Shown piece after piece: positions 52,382 to 60,506 of a DNA stretch of 64,000 nt. The stretch is from Rhodoferax sp. GTDB lineage: Bacteria > Pseudomonadota > Gammaproteobacteria > Burkholderiales > Burkholderiaceae_C. The stretch lies in the NCBI GenBank assembly GCA_024236015.1, contig JACKLK010000001.1:186001-250000 (forward strand), in the 5' to 3' direction. Within the stretch, counting starts at the first letter, position 1; each line of letters opens with the position of its first letter. A program made the translations under genes and the position numbers. The notes below the pieces were generated by a model, which worked only from the letters and a program-made list of their open reading frames with translations, was not told where the DNA came from and made no database searches.

Positions 52382-54820
52382 TCAGTTCAGCCTTGGAGCT
52401 GCAGCGCCGGCGAGCCGGGCAAGTAATCTAACCCCTGCTGAGACCTGCCCGCCGTTGTCCCTAAGGAAATTCGCCTGCGAGCCGGTCGTGAGGAGGCGAG
52501 CTGCAGTCATACGCGCGACGGCACCGATTGGTGCCCCCCATTGCTCGTAGCTGCTGAACGCACAGGTGAAGTTCTTCGGGTGCTTTGTCGCCAGTGTCCG
52601 AAGGATGGTCGCGATTGCGTTAAGCCACGGCTCATTCGTGCGGGCTTGTTCGCTCAAGTATTCGGCCATCTGCCCATGGAAAAACTCGTAGTGGGGGCTG
52701 CGTTTCAGCGCGGAAACCGCCAGCCTGTCTCGGGTGAAATCATCGAATAGTTGCACGGTCAGCGAAGGTCCTCCCAGGCGGTACCTGTTGCCGATGAGGT
52801 AGTCGCAGAAATCCACCATCAGGTTGACAGTCAAGTAGGGGTGGCCGCTCGTTTCATTGTGCACCGCAGCCGCGAACGATGCATCGAAGGACAGCTTCTC
52901 CCCAAGGACATACCTCAGGAGTTGTGAGAACTCGGTCTCCGCGCCACCTACTACGTGCTCGAACAGTGGGAAACTCAATTGACGCACGAGCGGGCTCAGC
53001 TGATTTTGGGCGGACAAGATCAAGTAGGCGTCGGGTCGTTGGCCCATGAAGATCAGCAGGTTACTGGTCGCGAAGTCGACCATTTGGCTCAGTAGCGGCA
53101 GAGCCACCATGACCTTCAGAGCTCTGTCGCTACGCGAATACGCATCAATCGATTCGAACAAGGACTCGTACTCGTCGATGATGAAAACGATGCGGCTGTC
53201 GCCTGCGTCATTCGCCGTGGCGGCCAAAGCGCACTCTCGGACAACCTTGGCAAAGAAGTCATCCGGCAGATCGGCTGCAGCCTGGAAAGCCTCTCGGACG
53301 CGAGTCGCGAAAATGTTCTGGAGCGGAGACCTCGGCACGCGATCCATGGTTTGCGTGACTACGACCGATCCGCCGCTACTATCCGCGAGCTCTTGTGCGG
53401 CGGTTGTCTTTCCTGACCGGCGCACACTGCACCACAGATGAATGCCGTTGCTGCCGTCGAATTCCTGCAGCAGAAGCTTCACACTGTGCCGCTGCACCAG
53501 GAACTGGCGCCTGAAGTCTGGATCGTCGAGGGGAAAGTCACCTGCGAAGTTGTGTGTCATCACGCTCGACGTGCCGTAGGCGTCGTCGCGGATTTCTTGG
53601 GCTTCGAGGCAGGCAAATATCAATTCGGAAAGGTGGTGAATCTGTTGTGGCTCCGCTGCGTGCCCTTCGGCATTGACTACACCAGAGATTTCTTCACGTT
53701 CAATCCAGCTGGCGGTTCGATCATCAAGCGGTGCTACCACGACGGCTGCGCGTAGTGCCTGAGCGCTGGTTATTGGCTGGTTCGACTGAAGTGGCCCTTG
53801 CAAGAAGCAGGTCACCAAAAGGTCCTGCCGTCGCGTGCCACGTTTGGCAGCCAATGTGATGTCGAGGCGCGCAGGCAACTGGACTGACATTCGGCTCAGA
53901 CGAGGGAGGAGGACGTCATCGCCATAGAACTTGTGCGCCAAGCGATCGATTGCAAGTGACGTACCAACGAGCGCTCGGAACAGATCATCATTCCGATGGG
54001 AAGACGGAAAGTCCTCAAAGAGCGCCATGAGTTCTACGCCGCGGCAGAACCCCATTGGTGGAACCCAACTTCGCAGACTCTTGGACAACAGGTGCCACCC
54101 AGGCACGCCGCCGAGGTCGGATGATCCGTATCCGCCGACGATTCCGGACAGGATGCCAGAGGTGAGGCTCCACAGGATGCCTGCCTGTGTCGCTGAATCC
54201 ACGCGTTGGCGTCGCTCAAGATAAATCGACACAACCAGATCCAGGAACGCTTGCAGCCCGCTAATCGATTTGAGTTCCGCAACCGTTGAAGTAAGCCCCC
54301 GCCTGATCTGGAACGAATAGCCGTTACCGAAGATGTCCTTGGAGTGCGCAGCAAACTGACCGGAGATCACAATCAGCTCTGCTTCGATCGACCCTGATTC
54401 GGGGAACTCCTCGAGGGCACTATCGACCATGAATCGAAGCGCGTCACGATAGTGGGGGGACCATTTAAAGATGTGGTTATTGAAAAGGTCCCTGAGCATC
54501 CTGCTGACACGTGCGCTGAGCAGATGCTCGGTCGACGCGAGTGACACCTGAGGTCGGACCTTGATCCCGTCGCTAACACTCGGGGCGGAAGCCACATTTC
54601 CTAGACGCCGCTCCAACTCCTCCCGCAGATCACGGCGGCGCTGCTTCTGAAAGCCTTCAATCAGGATGCGGAGGTCGTGCGAAGCCAGCACAAGTTCTTG
54701 CGGCCCAAGCTCTCGAATCAGATTCCTCATATCTTGGGTGGCCTGGCTCACTAAGTTCGCCTGGATGAGCCCAGAAATAGCCGTCAAAGTCTGACGGGTT
54801 TGTGCGCTGACAGAAGCCAT
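52382..54820 (-). CDS. large P-loop NTPase of unknown family (AAA/STAND-like)
   Basis: I choose the ATG at 54820, giving 812 residues; an ATG at 54931 would add 37. The NTPase core is in the second half: Walker A LWCSVRRSGKTTAAQEL near residue 465, Walker B SRIVFIIDEYESLFE near 545, and a sensor-like LLIFMGQRPDAYLIL near 593. The VRRSGKTT loop and the following winged-helix-like C-terminal region (SGHPYLTVNLMVDFCDYLIG near 675) resemble AAA/STAND proteins that fire helical or peptide-binding effectors. The first 450 residues, with a small helical domain at 1-75, match nothing I know. It forms a pair with the 336-aa gene. Role in mobile-element defence is inference. Confidence 0.75.
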   Translation of the reverse strand: MASVSAQTRQTLTAISGLIQANLVSQATQDMRNLIRELGPQELVLASHDLRILIEGFQKQRRRDLREELERRLGNVASAPSVSDGIKVRPQVSLASTEHLLSARVSRMLRDLFNNHIFKWSPHYRDALRFMVDSALEEFPESGSIEAELIVISGQFAAHSKDIFGNGYSFQIRRGLTSTVAELKSISGLQAFLDLVVSIYLERRQRVDSATQAGILWSLTSGILSGIVGGYGSSDLGGVPGWHLLSKSLRSWVPPMGFCRGVELMALFEDFPSSHRNDDLFRALVGTSLAIDRLAHKFYGDDVLLPRLSRMSVQLPARLDITLAAKRGTRRQDLLVTCFLQGPLQSNQPITSAQALRAAVVVAPLDDRTASWIEREEISGVVNAEGHAAEPQQIHHLSELIFACLEAQEIRDDAYGTSSVMTHNFAGDFPLDDPDFRRQFLVQRHSVKLLLQEFDGSNGIHLWCSVRRSGKTTAAQELADSSGGSVVVTQTMDRVPRSPLQNIFATRVREAFQAAADLPDDFFAKVVRECALAATANDAGDSRIVFIIDEYESLFESIDAYSRSDRALKVMVALPLLSQMVDFATSNLLIFMGQRPDAYLILSAQNQLSPLVRQLSFPLFEHVVGGAETEFSQLLRYVLGEKLSFDASFAAAVHNETSGHPYLTVNLMVDFCDYLIGNRYRLGGPSLTVQLFDDFTRDRLAVSALKRSPHYEFFHGQMAEYLSEQARTNEPWLNAIATILRTLATKHPKNFTCAFSSYEQWGAPIGAVARMTAARLLTTGSQANFLRDNGGQVSAGVRLLARLAGAAAPRLN

Positions 54821-55166
54821 GAAGCGTAGATCCTTTGTCGATTGCTGACGATGGTAGACCGATTTTGAGCGGGTGACCTTTGCGTTTTCAGTGTTTGAAT
54901 GGCCGCTCTGAACGGAAGTTTCCGATGTCATGCGCCACAGGGGTGGTCCGGTCCTAGCCTTAAAGAGTCGGATGGTGGGAAATCTTGATTGGCAGCTCAC
55001 CGTCGTCCACAGCAACTTCAAACTGCGGACGGGATGCAGTAAGGCTGACGACCAGCGGGCGCGGCAACCAGAATCAAGCCTATCGAACCAGGCGCCCGCA
55101 CAATCCGTACAGGTTTACCGAGCGCGGCGCCATGATATTTCTACCAATCTCGCCGCGATGGTGGCG
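54821..55166. other. non-coding stretch between NTPase gene and recombinase remnant
   Basis: About 350 bases that must carry the promoter of the leftward NTPase operon. AAGGA lies 12 bases before the ATG at 54820. I see no convincing -10/-35 pair, repeat or gene. Confidence 0.45.
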
Positions 55167-55384
55167 TCAAGCCTCCGTGTCCTCTGCCATTTCGAGCGCG
55201 TCATCAACGTCGATACCCAGGTACCGGACTGTGCTTTCAATTTTTGCGTGGCCAAGCAGTAGTTGCAAAGCACGCAAGTTTTTGGTTTGCCAGTAAATGA
55301 GCGATGCCTTGGTGCGCCTCATGAAGTGAGTTCCGTAGGCAGCGGGGTCAAGGCCGATCTGGCGCACCCAGCCTGACCGGCCGC
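55167..55384 (-). pseudogene. C-terminal remnant of a tyrosine recombinase (integrase)
   Basis: About 70 codons match the end of a phage- or island-type tyrosine recombinase: GLDPAAYGTHFMRRTKASLI contains the H-x-x-R box, and LLGHAKIESTVRYLGID carries the second His and the nucleophile Tyr, followed by a normal end (DVDDALEMAEDTE). The catalytic arginine and lysine of the first half and the DNA-binding core domain are missing. Upstream in the same frame the sequence loses all likeness before SGWVRQ. A GTG at 55367 is available but a 66-residue product could not catalyse recombination. It is therefore a truncated relic, marking the right side of the accessory island. Confidence 0.82.
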
Positions 55385-55855
55385 AACCGCTGCAGTCCTG
55401 TCCCAGACTTTTCCGCCGCCAATGTCGGCAATGTGATTTGGTGAGGCAAATTGGAGGGCTGCTTTACGGATCTCCGCCGTCAGTCCAGTGAGCAGCATCC
55501 CGAGAGTCCAATGACCGCTATCAGGCCGGCATTTCGGCAATCCGAACTTCGGCTTTGGGCACATTCCGGACCGCCACCAACGGCTGCTGTCTGGCATTGA
55601 ACGGGACAACCCGATACCGGACCGTCGTGTAGACCTGCACCCCGTCCAGTTCCGGCACCCCGCTGGCGCTGGCCAAGGCCATCGGATGGCCGCAAACGCA
55701 ACCAGGCTGAAGCACCCAAAAAAGGCCCTAAAGACCAGCCAGCCACCCCCGCCCACCGGCCGTGAAGCTGGCATCGCAAGAAACTGCACGCCACCGGGCC
55801 GATCGGCTCGACGCGACGCGACGCCATTGCGGGCCACGCATCCCTTCGCCTTCAC
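55385..55855. other. degenerate stretch at the right edge of the island
   Basis: About 470 bases without an intact gene. Overlapping minus-strand frames end in plausible peptide (for example VYTTVRYRVVPFNARQQPLV, 55521-55715) but none has a supported start or family. Composition rises from island to core values near 55700-55750. Likely the junction of island and core DNA. Confidence 0.45.
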
Positions 55856-56266
55856 TCACCCCGGCATCGTCTCGAACCCCGGCAGCGCCTTGTCGCTGCA
55901 CGACCAGGACGTCCGCGAGCCCTGGAAGATCCGTCCCTGGGGTTCGAGTCCCGGGTCGACGTCCAGCGAGCCCATCGGGATCATGACCATGCCCGAGCCC
56001 GGGGCCGAACGCGGCACCCGTGCGCCACATGCGCTGCAGAACGCATTCGTGAACCGTTGGGCCTCGGGCACCTTGAAATGGTGCACCAGCGCCTCGCCGG
56101 CGTCCCAGGTGAGGGTGCCGGCGACGAACAGGTTGGTCGCATGGCCGGTGCCGGTCGCCTTGCGGCAACGCGAACAGTGGCAGTGAAAGGCGCGCTGCGG
56201 CTCGCCGTGTACGGTGTAGCGGACGGCTCCGCACAGGCAGCTGCCGGTCAGGGTTCTGGTGTCCAT
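55856..56266 (-). CDS. GFA family protein (CENP-V/Gfa zinc-binding)
   Basis: A 136-residue Gfa-like protein with the two-zinc cysteine pattern: TGSCLCGAVRYTV near residue 8, HCHCSRCRKATGTGHA near 30 and AFCSACGARVPRS near 75. I start at the ATG at 56266, directly before the family N-terminus. Members were named for glutathione-dependent formaldehyde-activating enzyme, but most, like this short one, have no proven activity. It is the first core-like gene after the accessory island and is followed on the same strand from upstream by the RidA-like gene, 115 bases away. Confidence 0.88.
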   Translation of the reverse strand: MDTRTLTGSCLCGAVRYTVHGEPQRAFHCHCSRCRKATGTGHATNLFVAGTLTWDAGEALVHHFKVPEAQRFTNAFCSACGARVPRSAPGSGMVMIPMGSLDVDPGLEPQGRIFQGSRTSWSCSDKALPGFETMPG

Positions 56267-56381
56267 GGAAAGGGTTCCTCGAAGCGGTGACACGAACAGG
56301 GTAGCGGCAAATGCCTGCCCCGGCGCTTCGCCATCCTGGCGCACGAAGGGGACACGGCCGCGTGATCCGGCGCCCGCGGGG

Positions 56382-56840
56382 CTATGCGATCTCGGCGATC
56401 ATCTCGATCTCGACGCAGGCGCCCATCGGGATCTGGGCCACGCCGAAGGCGCTGCGGGCATGGGCGCCGTTGTCGCCGAACACCTGGCCGATCAGTTCGC
56501 TGGCGCCGTTGGTCACCAGATGCTGCTCGGTGAAGTCACCGGTCGAGTTGACCAGCGCCATCAGCTTGACGATGCGCTTGACCCGGTTCAGGTCGCCGCC
56601 GACGGCCACGTGCAGCGTGCCCATCAGGTCGATGGCGATCGCGCGTGCCGCGGCCTTGCCTTCGTCGGTGGTCATGTTCTTGCCCAGTTGGCCGACCCAG
56701 GGCTTGCCGTCCTTCTTCGCGATATGGCCACTGAGAAAGACCAGCTTGCCGGTCTGCACGAAGGGCAGGTAGGCTGCGGCGGGCATGGCCACCGGCGGCA
56801 GCGTGATGTCGAGTTCGGTGAGTTTGTCGTAGACGTTCAT
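56382..56840 (-). CDS. RidA/YjgF family protein
   Basis: A 152-residue Rid-family protein, longer than classical RidA (about 128) and closer to the 150-residue Rid group. RidA hydrolyses reactive enamines and imines released by PLP enzymes. Family parts visible are FVQTGKLVFLSGHIAKKDGK near residue 27, VKIVKLMALVNS-type strand near 90 and HARSAFGVAQIPMGACVEIE near 125, where the Arg of ARS matches the catalytic arginine of RidA. The ATG at 56840 overlaps the stop of the upstream transglutaminase gene by four bases (ATGA), so it is the last gene of that operon. Confidence 0.9.
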   Translation of the reverse strand: MNVYDKLTELDITLPPVAMPAAAYLPFVQTGKLVFLSGHIAKKDGKPWVGQLGKNMTTDEGKAAARAIAIDLMGTLHVAVGGDLNRVKRIVKLMALVNSTGDFTEQHLVTNGASELIGQVFGDNGAHARSAFGVAQIPMGACVEIEMIAEIA

Positions 56841-57850
56841 GGTGATGTTTGTGACTGTGACTGTGACTGTGACTGTGACTGTGATGGGGTTTGCGTGGGG
56901 GCGGCGGGTGCCGCCGCGGGCAACGCGTCGAACAGTGTATGGCCTGTGTCGGCCTCGGGGTCCAGCGGCGCGACGGTGACGGCCACCGTCAGTTCATGGC
57001 TGGCGCCGCCATGGATCACGCCGCGGATCGGCGAGACGTCGGCAAAGTCGCGCCCGAGCGCCAGCACCACGTAGTCGTCGCCGGGCGCGCCCCAGCCCCA
57101 GCGGTCGTTGGTCGGGTCGAAGTCGCACCAGCGGGTGACGCCGTCCTGCGTGGGCAGCAGCAGCGAGATCCAGGCGTGCGAGGCGTCGGCGCCGACCAGC
57201 CGCGGCTGGCCCGGCGGCGGCTGGGTCAGCAGGTAGCCGCTGACGTAGCGCGCCGACAGGCCCAGCGAGCGCAGGCAGGCGATCATGATGTGGGCGAAGT
57301 CCTGGCACACGCCATGGCGCTGGCGCAGCGCCTCGAGCGCCGGCGTATGCACCTCGGTGCTCTGGCTGTCGTAGCGGAACTCCTGGTGGATGCGCTGCAT
57401 CAGGTCCAGCGTGGCCGCATGCAGGTCGGCATCGGGCGTGAAGCTCGGTTGCGCATAGGCCGCGAACTCGGCGTGCCGCGGCACGTGCTGGGACGGGAAG
57501 CGGAACTCGACATCGGCGTCGTAGACCGCGTCGGCCCGGTAGCGGAAATGCTCGGCAGCCTGTTCCCACGGCAAGGCGACCGCCGTCATGTCCAGCGAAC
57601 GGGTCTGGACCACGCTGGTGGCCGTGACCTCGAGCCGGTCGTGCGGGATCTGCAGCGACAGGAAGCTGCGCTGGTTGCCGAACGCGTCGACTGACGCGCG
57701 GCATTGCGACGGCGTCGGCGAGACGCTCAGCTGGTGCGACAGCAACTGCTGCGCGACGGTAGTACGTGGCCGCAGGCAGGCGATGTGCTGGGCCACGTCG
57801 ACCGGGGGCGCGTAGTCATAGCGGGTGGTGTGCGTGATCGACAACTGCAT
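56837..57850 (-). CDS. transglutaminase-family protein with Ser-Gln repeat tail
   Basis: A 337-residue cytoplasmic transglutaminase-like protein. The start at 57850 (MQLSITHTTRYDYAPPVD) matches the bacterial transglutaminase-like N-terminal domain. The core shows the catalytic triad: Cys in HGVCQDFAHIMIACLRSLGL near residue 190, His in GADASHAWISLLL near 230, Asp in WCDFDPTNDRWG near 250. The end of the protein is an (SQ)6 run encoded by a hexanucleotide repeat. The ATG shares a base with the stop of the ATP-grasp/alpha-E gene, and its stop overlaps the RidA-like start. Together with its upstream neighbours it belongs to the predicted ATP-grasp/transglutaminase peptide system. Confidence 0.9.
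   Translation of the reverse strand: MQLSITHTTRYDYAPPVDVAQHIACLRPRTTVAQQLLSHQLSVSPTPSQCRASVDAFGNQRSFLSLQIPHDRLEVTATSVVQTRSLDMTAVALPWEQAAEHFRYRADAVYDADVEFRFPSQHVPRHAEFAAYAQPSFTPDADLHAATLDLMQRIHQEFRYDSQSTEVHTPALEALRQRHGVCQDFAHIMIACLRSLGLSARYVSGYLLTQPPPGQPRLVGADASHAWISLLLPTQDGVTRWCDFDPTNDRWGWGAPGDDYVVLALGRDFADVSPIRGVIHGGASHELTVAVTVAPLDPEADTGHTLFDALPAAAPAAPTQTPSQSQSQSQSQSQTSP
56850..56885. repeat. hexanucleotide repeat encoding Ser-Gln
   Basis: Five perfect TGTGAC units at 56850-56879 plus a variant TGTGAT. On the minus strand this reads as alternating TCA-CAG codons, giving the SQSQSQ tail of the transglutaminase-like protein. Slippage would change the tail in steps of two residues without a frameshift. 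Confidence 0.88.
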
Positions 57851-60498
57851 CAGGCCCCCACGCTTTGTTCGGACGCGCCGGAATGGGTGAAGTAGGTGGC
57901 GCTGATGAGTTCGGACACCGCATGCGCGGCATTGCCGCATTGCTCGAGCACCTCCAGCAGGTGGGGCCATGCGGTCGGCACGCCGGTGTCGTCCGTGGCC
58001 TCCTCCAGCGCCGGCTGGGACGTGCACAGGTGGGCCAGGCTCCAGCGTGCCGGATCGGGCACCTCCAGCGACATCGGGCTCAGTTCGTTCGGCTCGCTGC
58101 CGGCGAGCTTGGCCAGGCGCCCGCGCAGCGTATGCGCGACCCAGGCCAGCGAGCGCGGGTTGTCCCGGTTGAGCACCAGCAGGTCGACCAGGGCCGGCAT
58201 TTCGCGGCTTTGCTGGAACTTCGCCCGGAACGAGATGCTGCTGTCGAACAGCGCCAGCATGGCCTCGAAACCGGCAGGGTCGGCGAGCGAGCCGGCTTCC
58301 AGAGCGAGGTCGAGCGACGCGGCCAGGAAACCCAGCCGTTCCACATGGCGGCCGATGCTGAGCAATCGCCAGCCGTCGTCGCGCGTCATCCGGTCGGTCT
58401 GCGCGCCGGTGATGGCGGCCATCTGGCGACCGATGTTGCGCAGCAGGTCGAGCGCCTCGAGCGCACCGTATTCGGCCGGTCGATCGAGTTCGGCGAAGGT
58501 GCGGGCCAGCTCATCCTGCGCGCGTTCGATCAGTTGCCAGTGCTCGAGCGACAGGCGTTCGCGCACCGACGATCCGGCCTGGCGCACCGCGCGCAGGTTG
58601 TAGCCGACGCTGCAGACCTGCGATTCGCTGCCCAGGCTGGCGATCAGCGAGCGCTCGAACACCCGGCGCGACTGCTCCAGTGCCGGCACGTCGGGCAGCA
58701 CCAGCCCGTGGAAGCGGGCCATGGCGTCGAGCCAGGCCAGCAGCCGGACGTTGGTCTGGTCCTCGCCGCCCAGGCATTCGAGGGTCAGGCGCGCCAGCGC
58801 GATGGTGTTCTCGGTGCGTTCGGTGTACCGCCCCAGCCAGTACAGGTTCTCGGCCGCGCGGCTGGTGACCAGCGGCTTGCGCTGGGCCACCATCTCCACC
58901 GTCAGCGCCGGCGCCAGCAGCGTGGTGCGGTCGGGCTTGGCATCGGTCATGACCCAGACGTCGGCGCTGCTGCCGCCGCGTTGCATCGCGGCGATCTCGG
59001 CGCGCGCATGGGCAACGCGGGCCAGCCCGCCGGGCAGCACGCGCCAGGACTGCGGACCGTTGCTGACCGCGAACACCCGCAGCATGGCCGAGCGCGGCAC
59101 GATCTGGCCGGTCTGCGGCGTGCTGCCGCCTTGCCAGGTCGGGATCTGCGACAGCGGCATGTAGGCCTGCACCGTATGGTCGTCGCCCTGCAGCGCGATG
59201 CGCCCGGCCCATTCGTCGATTTCGCGGGCCGACAATTCCCGGCCGAGTACCGACTGGAAACCCTCGGACGATTCCCCGGGCGGATAGGTCGGCTTGATGG
59301 CGCAGGCGGCCAGGCGCGGCAAGGCCGCATCCATGGCCGCGCGTTCGCCGCACCACCAGGTCGGCAATGCGGCCAGTTGGAGTTCTTCGCCGAGCAGCTG
59401 GCGCGACAGCGCCGGCAGGAAACCGAGCAGCGCGGGAGACTCGAGGAAGGCCGAACCGGGCATGTTGGCCATCAGGACATTGCCGGCACGCACCGCCTGC
59501 AGCAGCCCGGGCACGCCGAGGCTGGAGTCGGCGCGCAGTTCCAGCGGGTCCAGGAAGGCGTCGTCCATGCGCTTGAGCAGGCCGTGGATCGGCACCAGGC
59601 CCCGCAAGGTCTTGAGGTACAGCCGTTCGTCGCGCACGACCATGTCGCCGCCCTGCACCAGGGTCAGGCCCAGGTAACGTGCCAGATACGCGTGCTCGAA
59701 ATAGGTTTCGTTGTAGGGGCCGGGCGTCAGCAGCGCAATATGGGCATCGCGTCCGCCCGGGCTGGAGGCCTTGAGGTTGTCCACCAGTGCCCGGTAGGTG
59801 CCGCCCAGGCGCTGCGCATGCATGTTCTCGAACGCCTCGGGGAACAGCTGCGAGATCGCGATCCGGTTCTCGAGCAGGTAACCCAGGCCCGAAGGTGCCT
59901 GGGTGCGCTGCGACACCAGCCACCAGTTGCCGTCCGGACCATGGGCCAGGTCGAATGCGGCGATGTGCAGCCGGGTGCCGCCCACCGGCTCGGCGCCGCG
60001 CATCGCGCGCAGGTAGCCGGAGTGGCCTTGTACCAGCGCCGGCGGGATCAGGCCCTCGCGCAGCAGTTCCTGGGGGCCGTAGATGTCGGCCATGACACGT
60101 TCGAGCAGCCGGGTGCGCTGCAACACGCCGGCCTCGATCTGGCGCCAGCTCTGCGGCGTGACGATGAGCGGGAACAGGTCCAGCGACCAGGGGCGCGGCG
60201 GGCCGCCGGCATCCGCATAGACGTTGTAGGTCACGCCGTTGTCGCGCAGCTGGCGCTGCAGCCGGCTGGCGCGGCGATTGAGGTCCTGCGGATCGAGCGG
60301 GCCCAGGTGTTCGAAGAACGATGCCCAATGCGGCGCCATCGGCGCCGCATCGGCGGCGTCCGCGGATGCGCTGCGCACGGCCTGGTGGTGCACTTCGTCC
60401 AGATGGCCCGGCGCCGCGGCGGCCGGACGCAAAGGGGCATCGTCCGGCATCGGCGGTGCCGGCGGTTGCGCGCGGGGAGTCGTCGGGTCCTGGCTCAT
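57850..60498 (-). CDS. circularly permuted ATP-grasp / alpha-E fusion protein
   Basis: An 882-residue fusion of two proteins that are separate in many bacteria. Residues about 60-560 are the circularly permuted ATP-grasp domain (DLFPLIVTPQSWRQIEAGV, then MADIYGPQELLREGLIPP, MVVRDERLYLKTLRGLVPIH and DVWVMTDAKPDRTTLL). Residues about 575-875 are the alpha-E all-helical domain (SRAAENLYWLGRYTERTENT, then QVCSVGYNLRAVRQAGSSVRERLSLEHWQL). ATP-grasp enzymes join an activated carboxylate to an amine, so a small peptide or peptide-like product is predicted; its identity is unknown. It lies between two transglutaminase-type genes and is linked to the next by a one-base overlap. Confidence 0.92.
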   Translation of the reverse strand: MSQDPTTPRAQPPAPPMPDDAPLRPAAAAPGHLDEVHHQAVRSASADAADAAPMAPHWASFFEHLGPLDPQDLNRRASRLQRQLRDNGVTYNVYADAGGPPRPWSLDLFPLIVTPQSWRQIEAGVLQRTRLLERVMADIYGPQELLREGLIPPALVQGHSGYLRAMRGAEPVGGTRLHIAAFDLAHGPDGNWWLVSQRTQAPSGLGYLLENRIAISQLFPEAFENMHAQRLGGTYRALVDNLKASSPGGRDAHIALLTPGPYNETYFEHAYLARYLGLTLVQGGDMVVRDERLYLKTLRGLVPIHGLLKRMDDAFLDPLELRADSSLGVPGLLQAVRAGNVLMANMPGSAFLESPALLGFLPALSRQLLGEELQLAALPTWWCGERAAMDAALPRLAACAIKPTYPPGESSEGFQSVLGRELSAREIDEWAGRIALQGDDHTVQAYMPLSQIPTWQGGSTPQTGQIVPRSAMLRVFAVSNGPQSWRVLPGGLARVAHARAEIAAMQRGGSSADVWVMTDAKPDRTTLLAPALTVEMVAQRKPLVTSRAAENLYWLGRYTERTENTIALARLTLECLGGEDQTNVRLLAWLDAMARFHGLVLPDVPALEQSRRVFERSLIASLGSESQVCSVGYNLRAVRQAGSSVRERLSLEHWQLIERAQDELARTFAELDRPAEYGALEALDLLRNIGRQMAAITGAQTDRMTRDDGWRLLSIGRHVERLGFLAASLDLALEAGSLADPAGFEAMLALFDSSISFRAKFQQSREMPALVDLLVLNRDNPRSLAWVAHTLRGRLAKLAGSEPNELSPMSLEVPDPARWSLAHLCTSQPALEEATDDTGVPTAWPHLLEVLEQCGNAAHAVSELISATYFTHSGASEQSVGA

Positions 60499-60506
60499 GC
60501 GGTGCG

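Larger units (their letters stand above)
47932..55750. mobile_element. accessory island with visibly lower GC
   Basis: Between the HD hydrolase gene and the GFA gene base composition drops and third codon positions are far less GC-biased than on either side. The segment holds the SDR/DUF2269 pair, a complete IS5-family element, an NTPase pair of unknown function and a tyrosine recombinase remnant. I found no tRNA gene and no convincing direct repeats at its edges, so the limits are approximate and the recombinase may no longer be able to excise it. Confidence 0.65.

Noticed and set aside
55319..55855. 178-codon minus-strand frame at the right edge of the island
   Set aside because: It runs over the integrase remnant in another frame and through low-likeness sequence; no start or family supports it.
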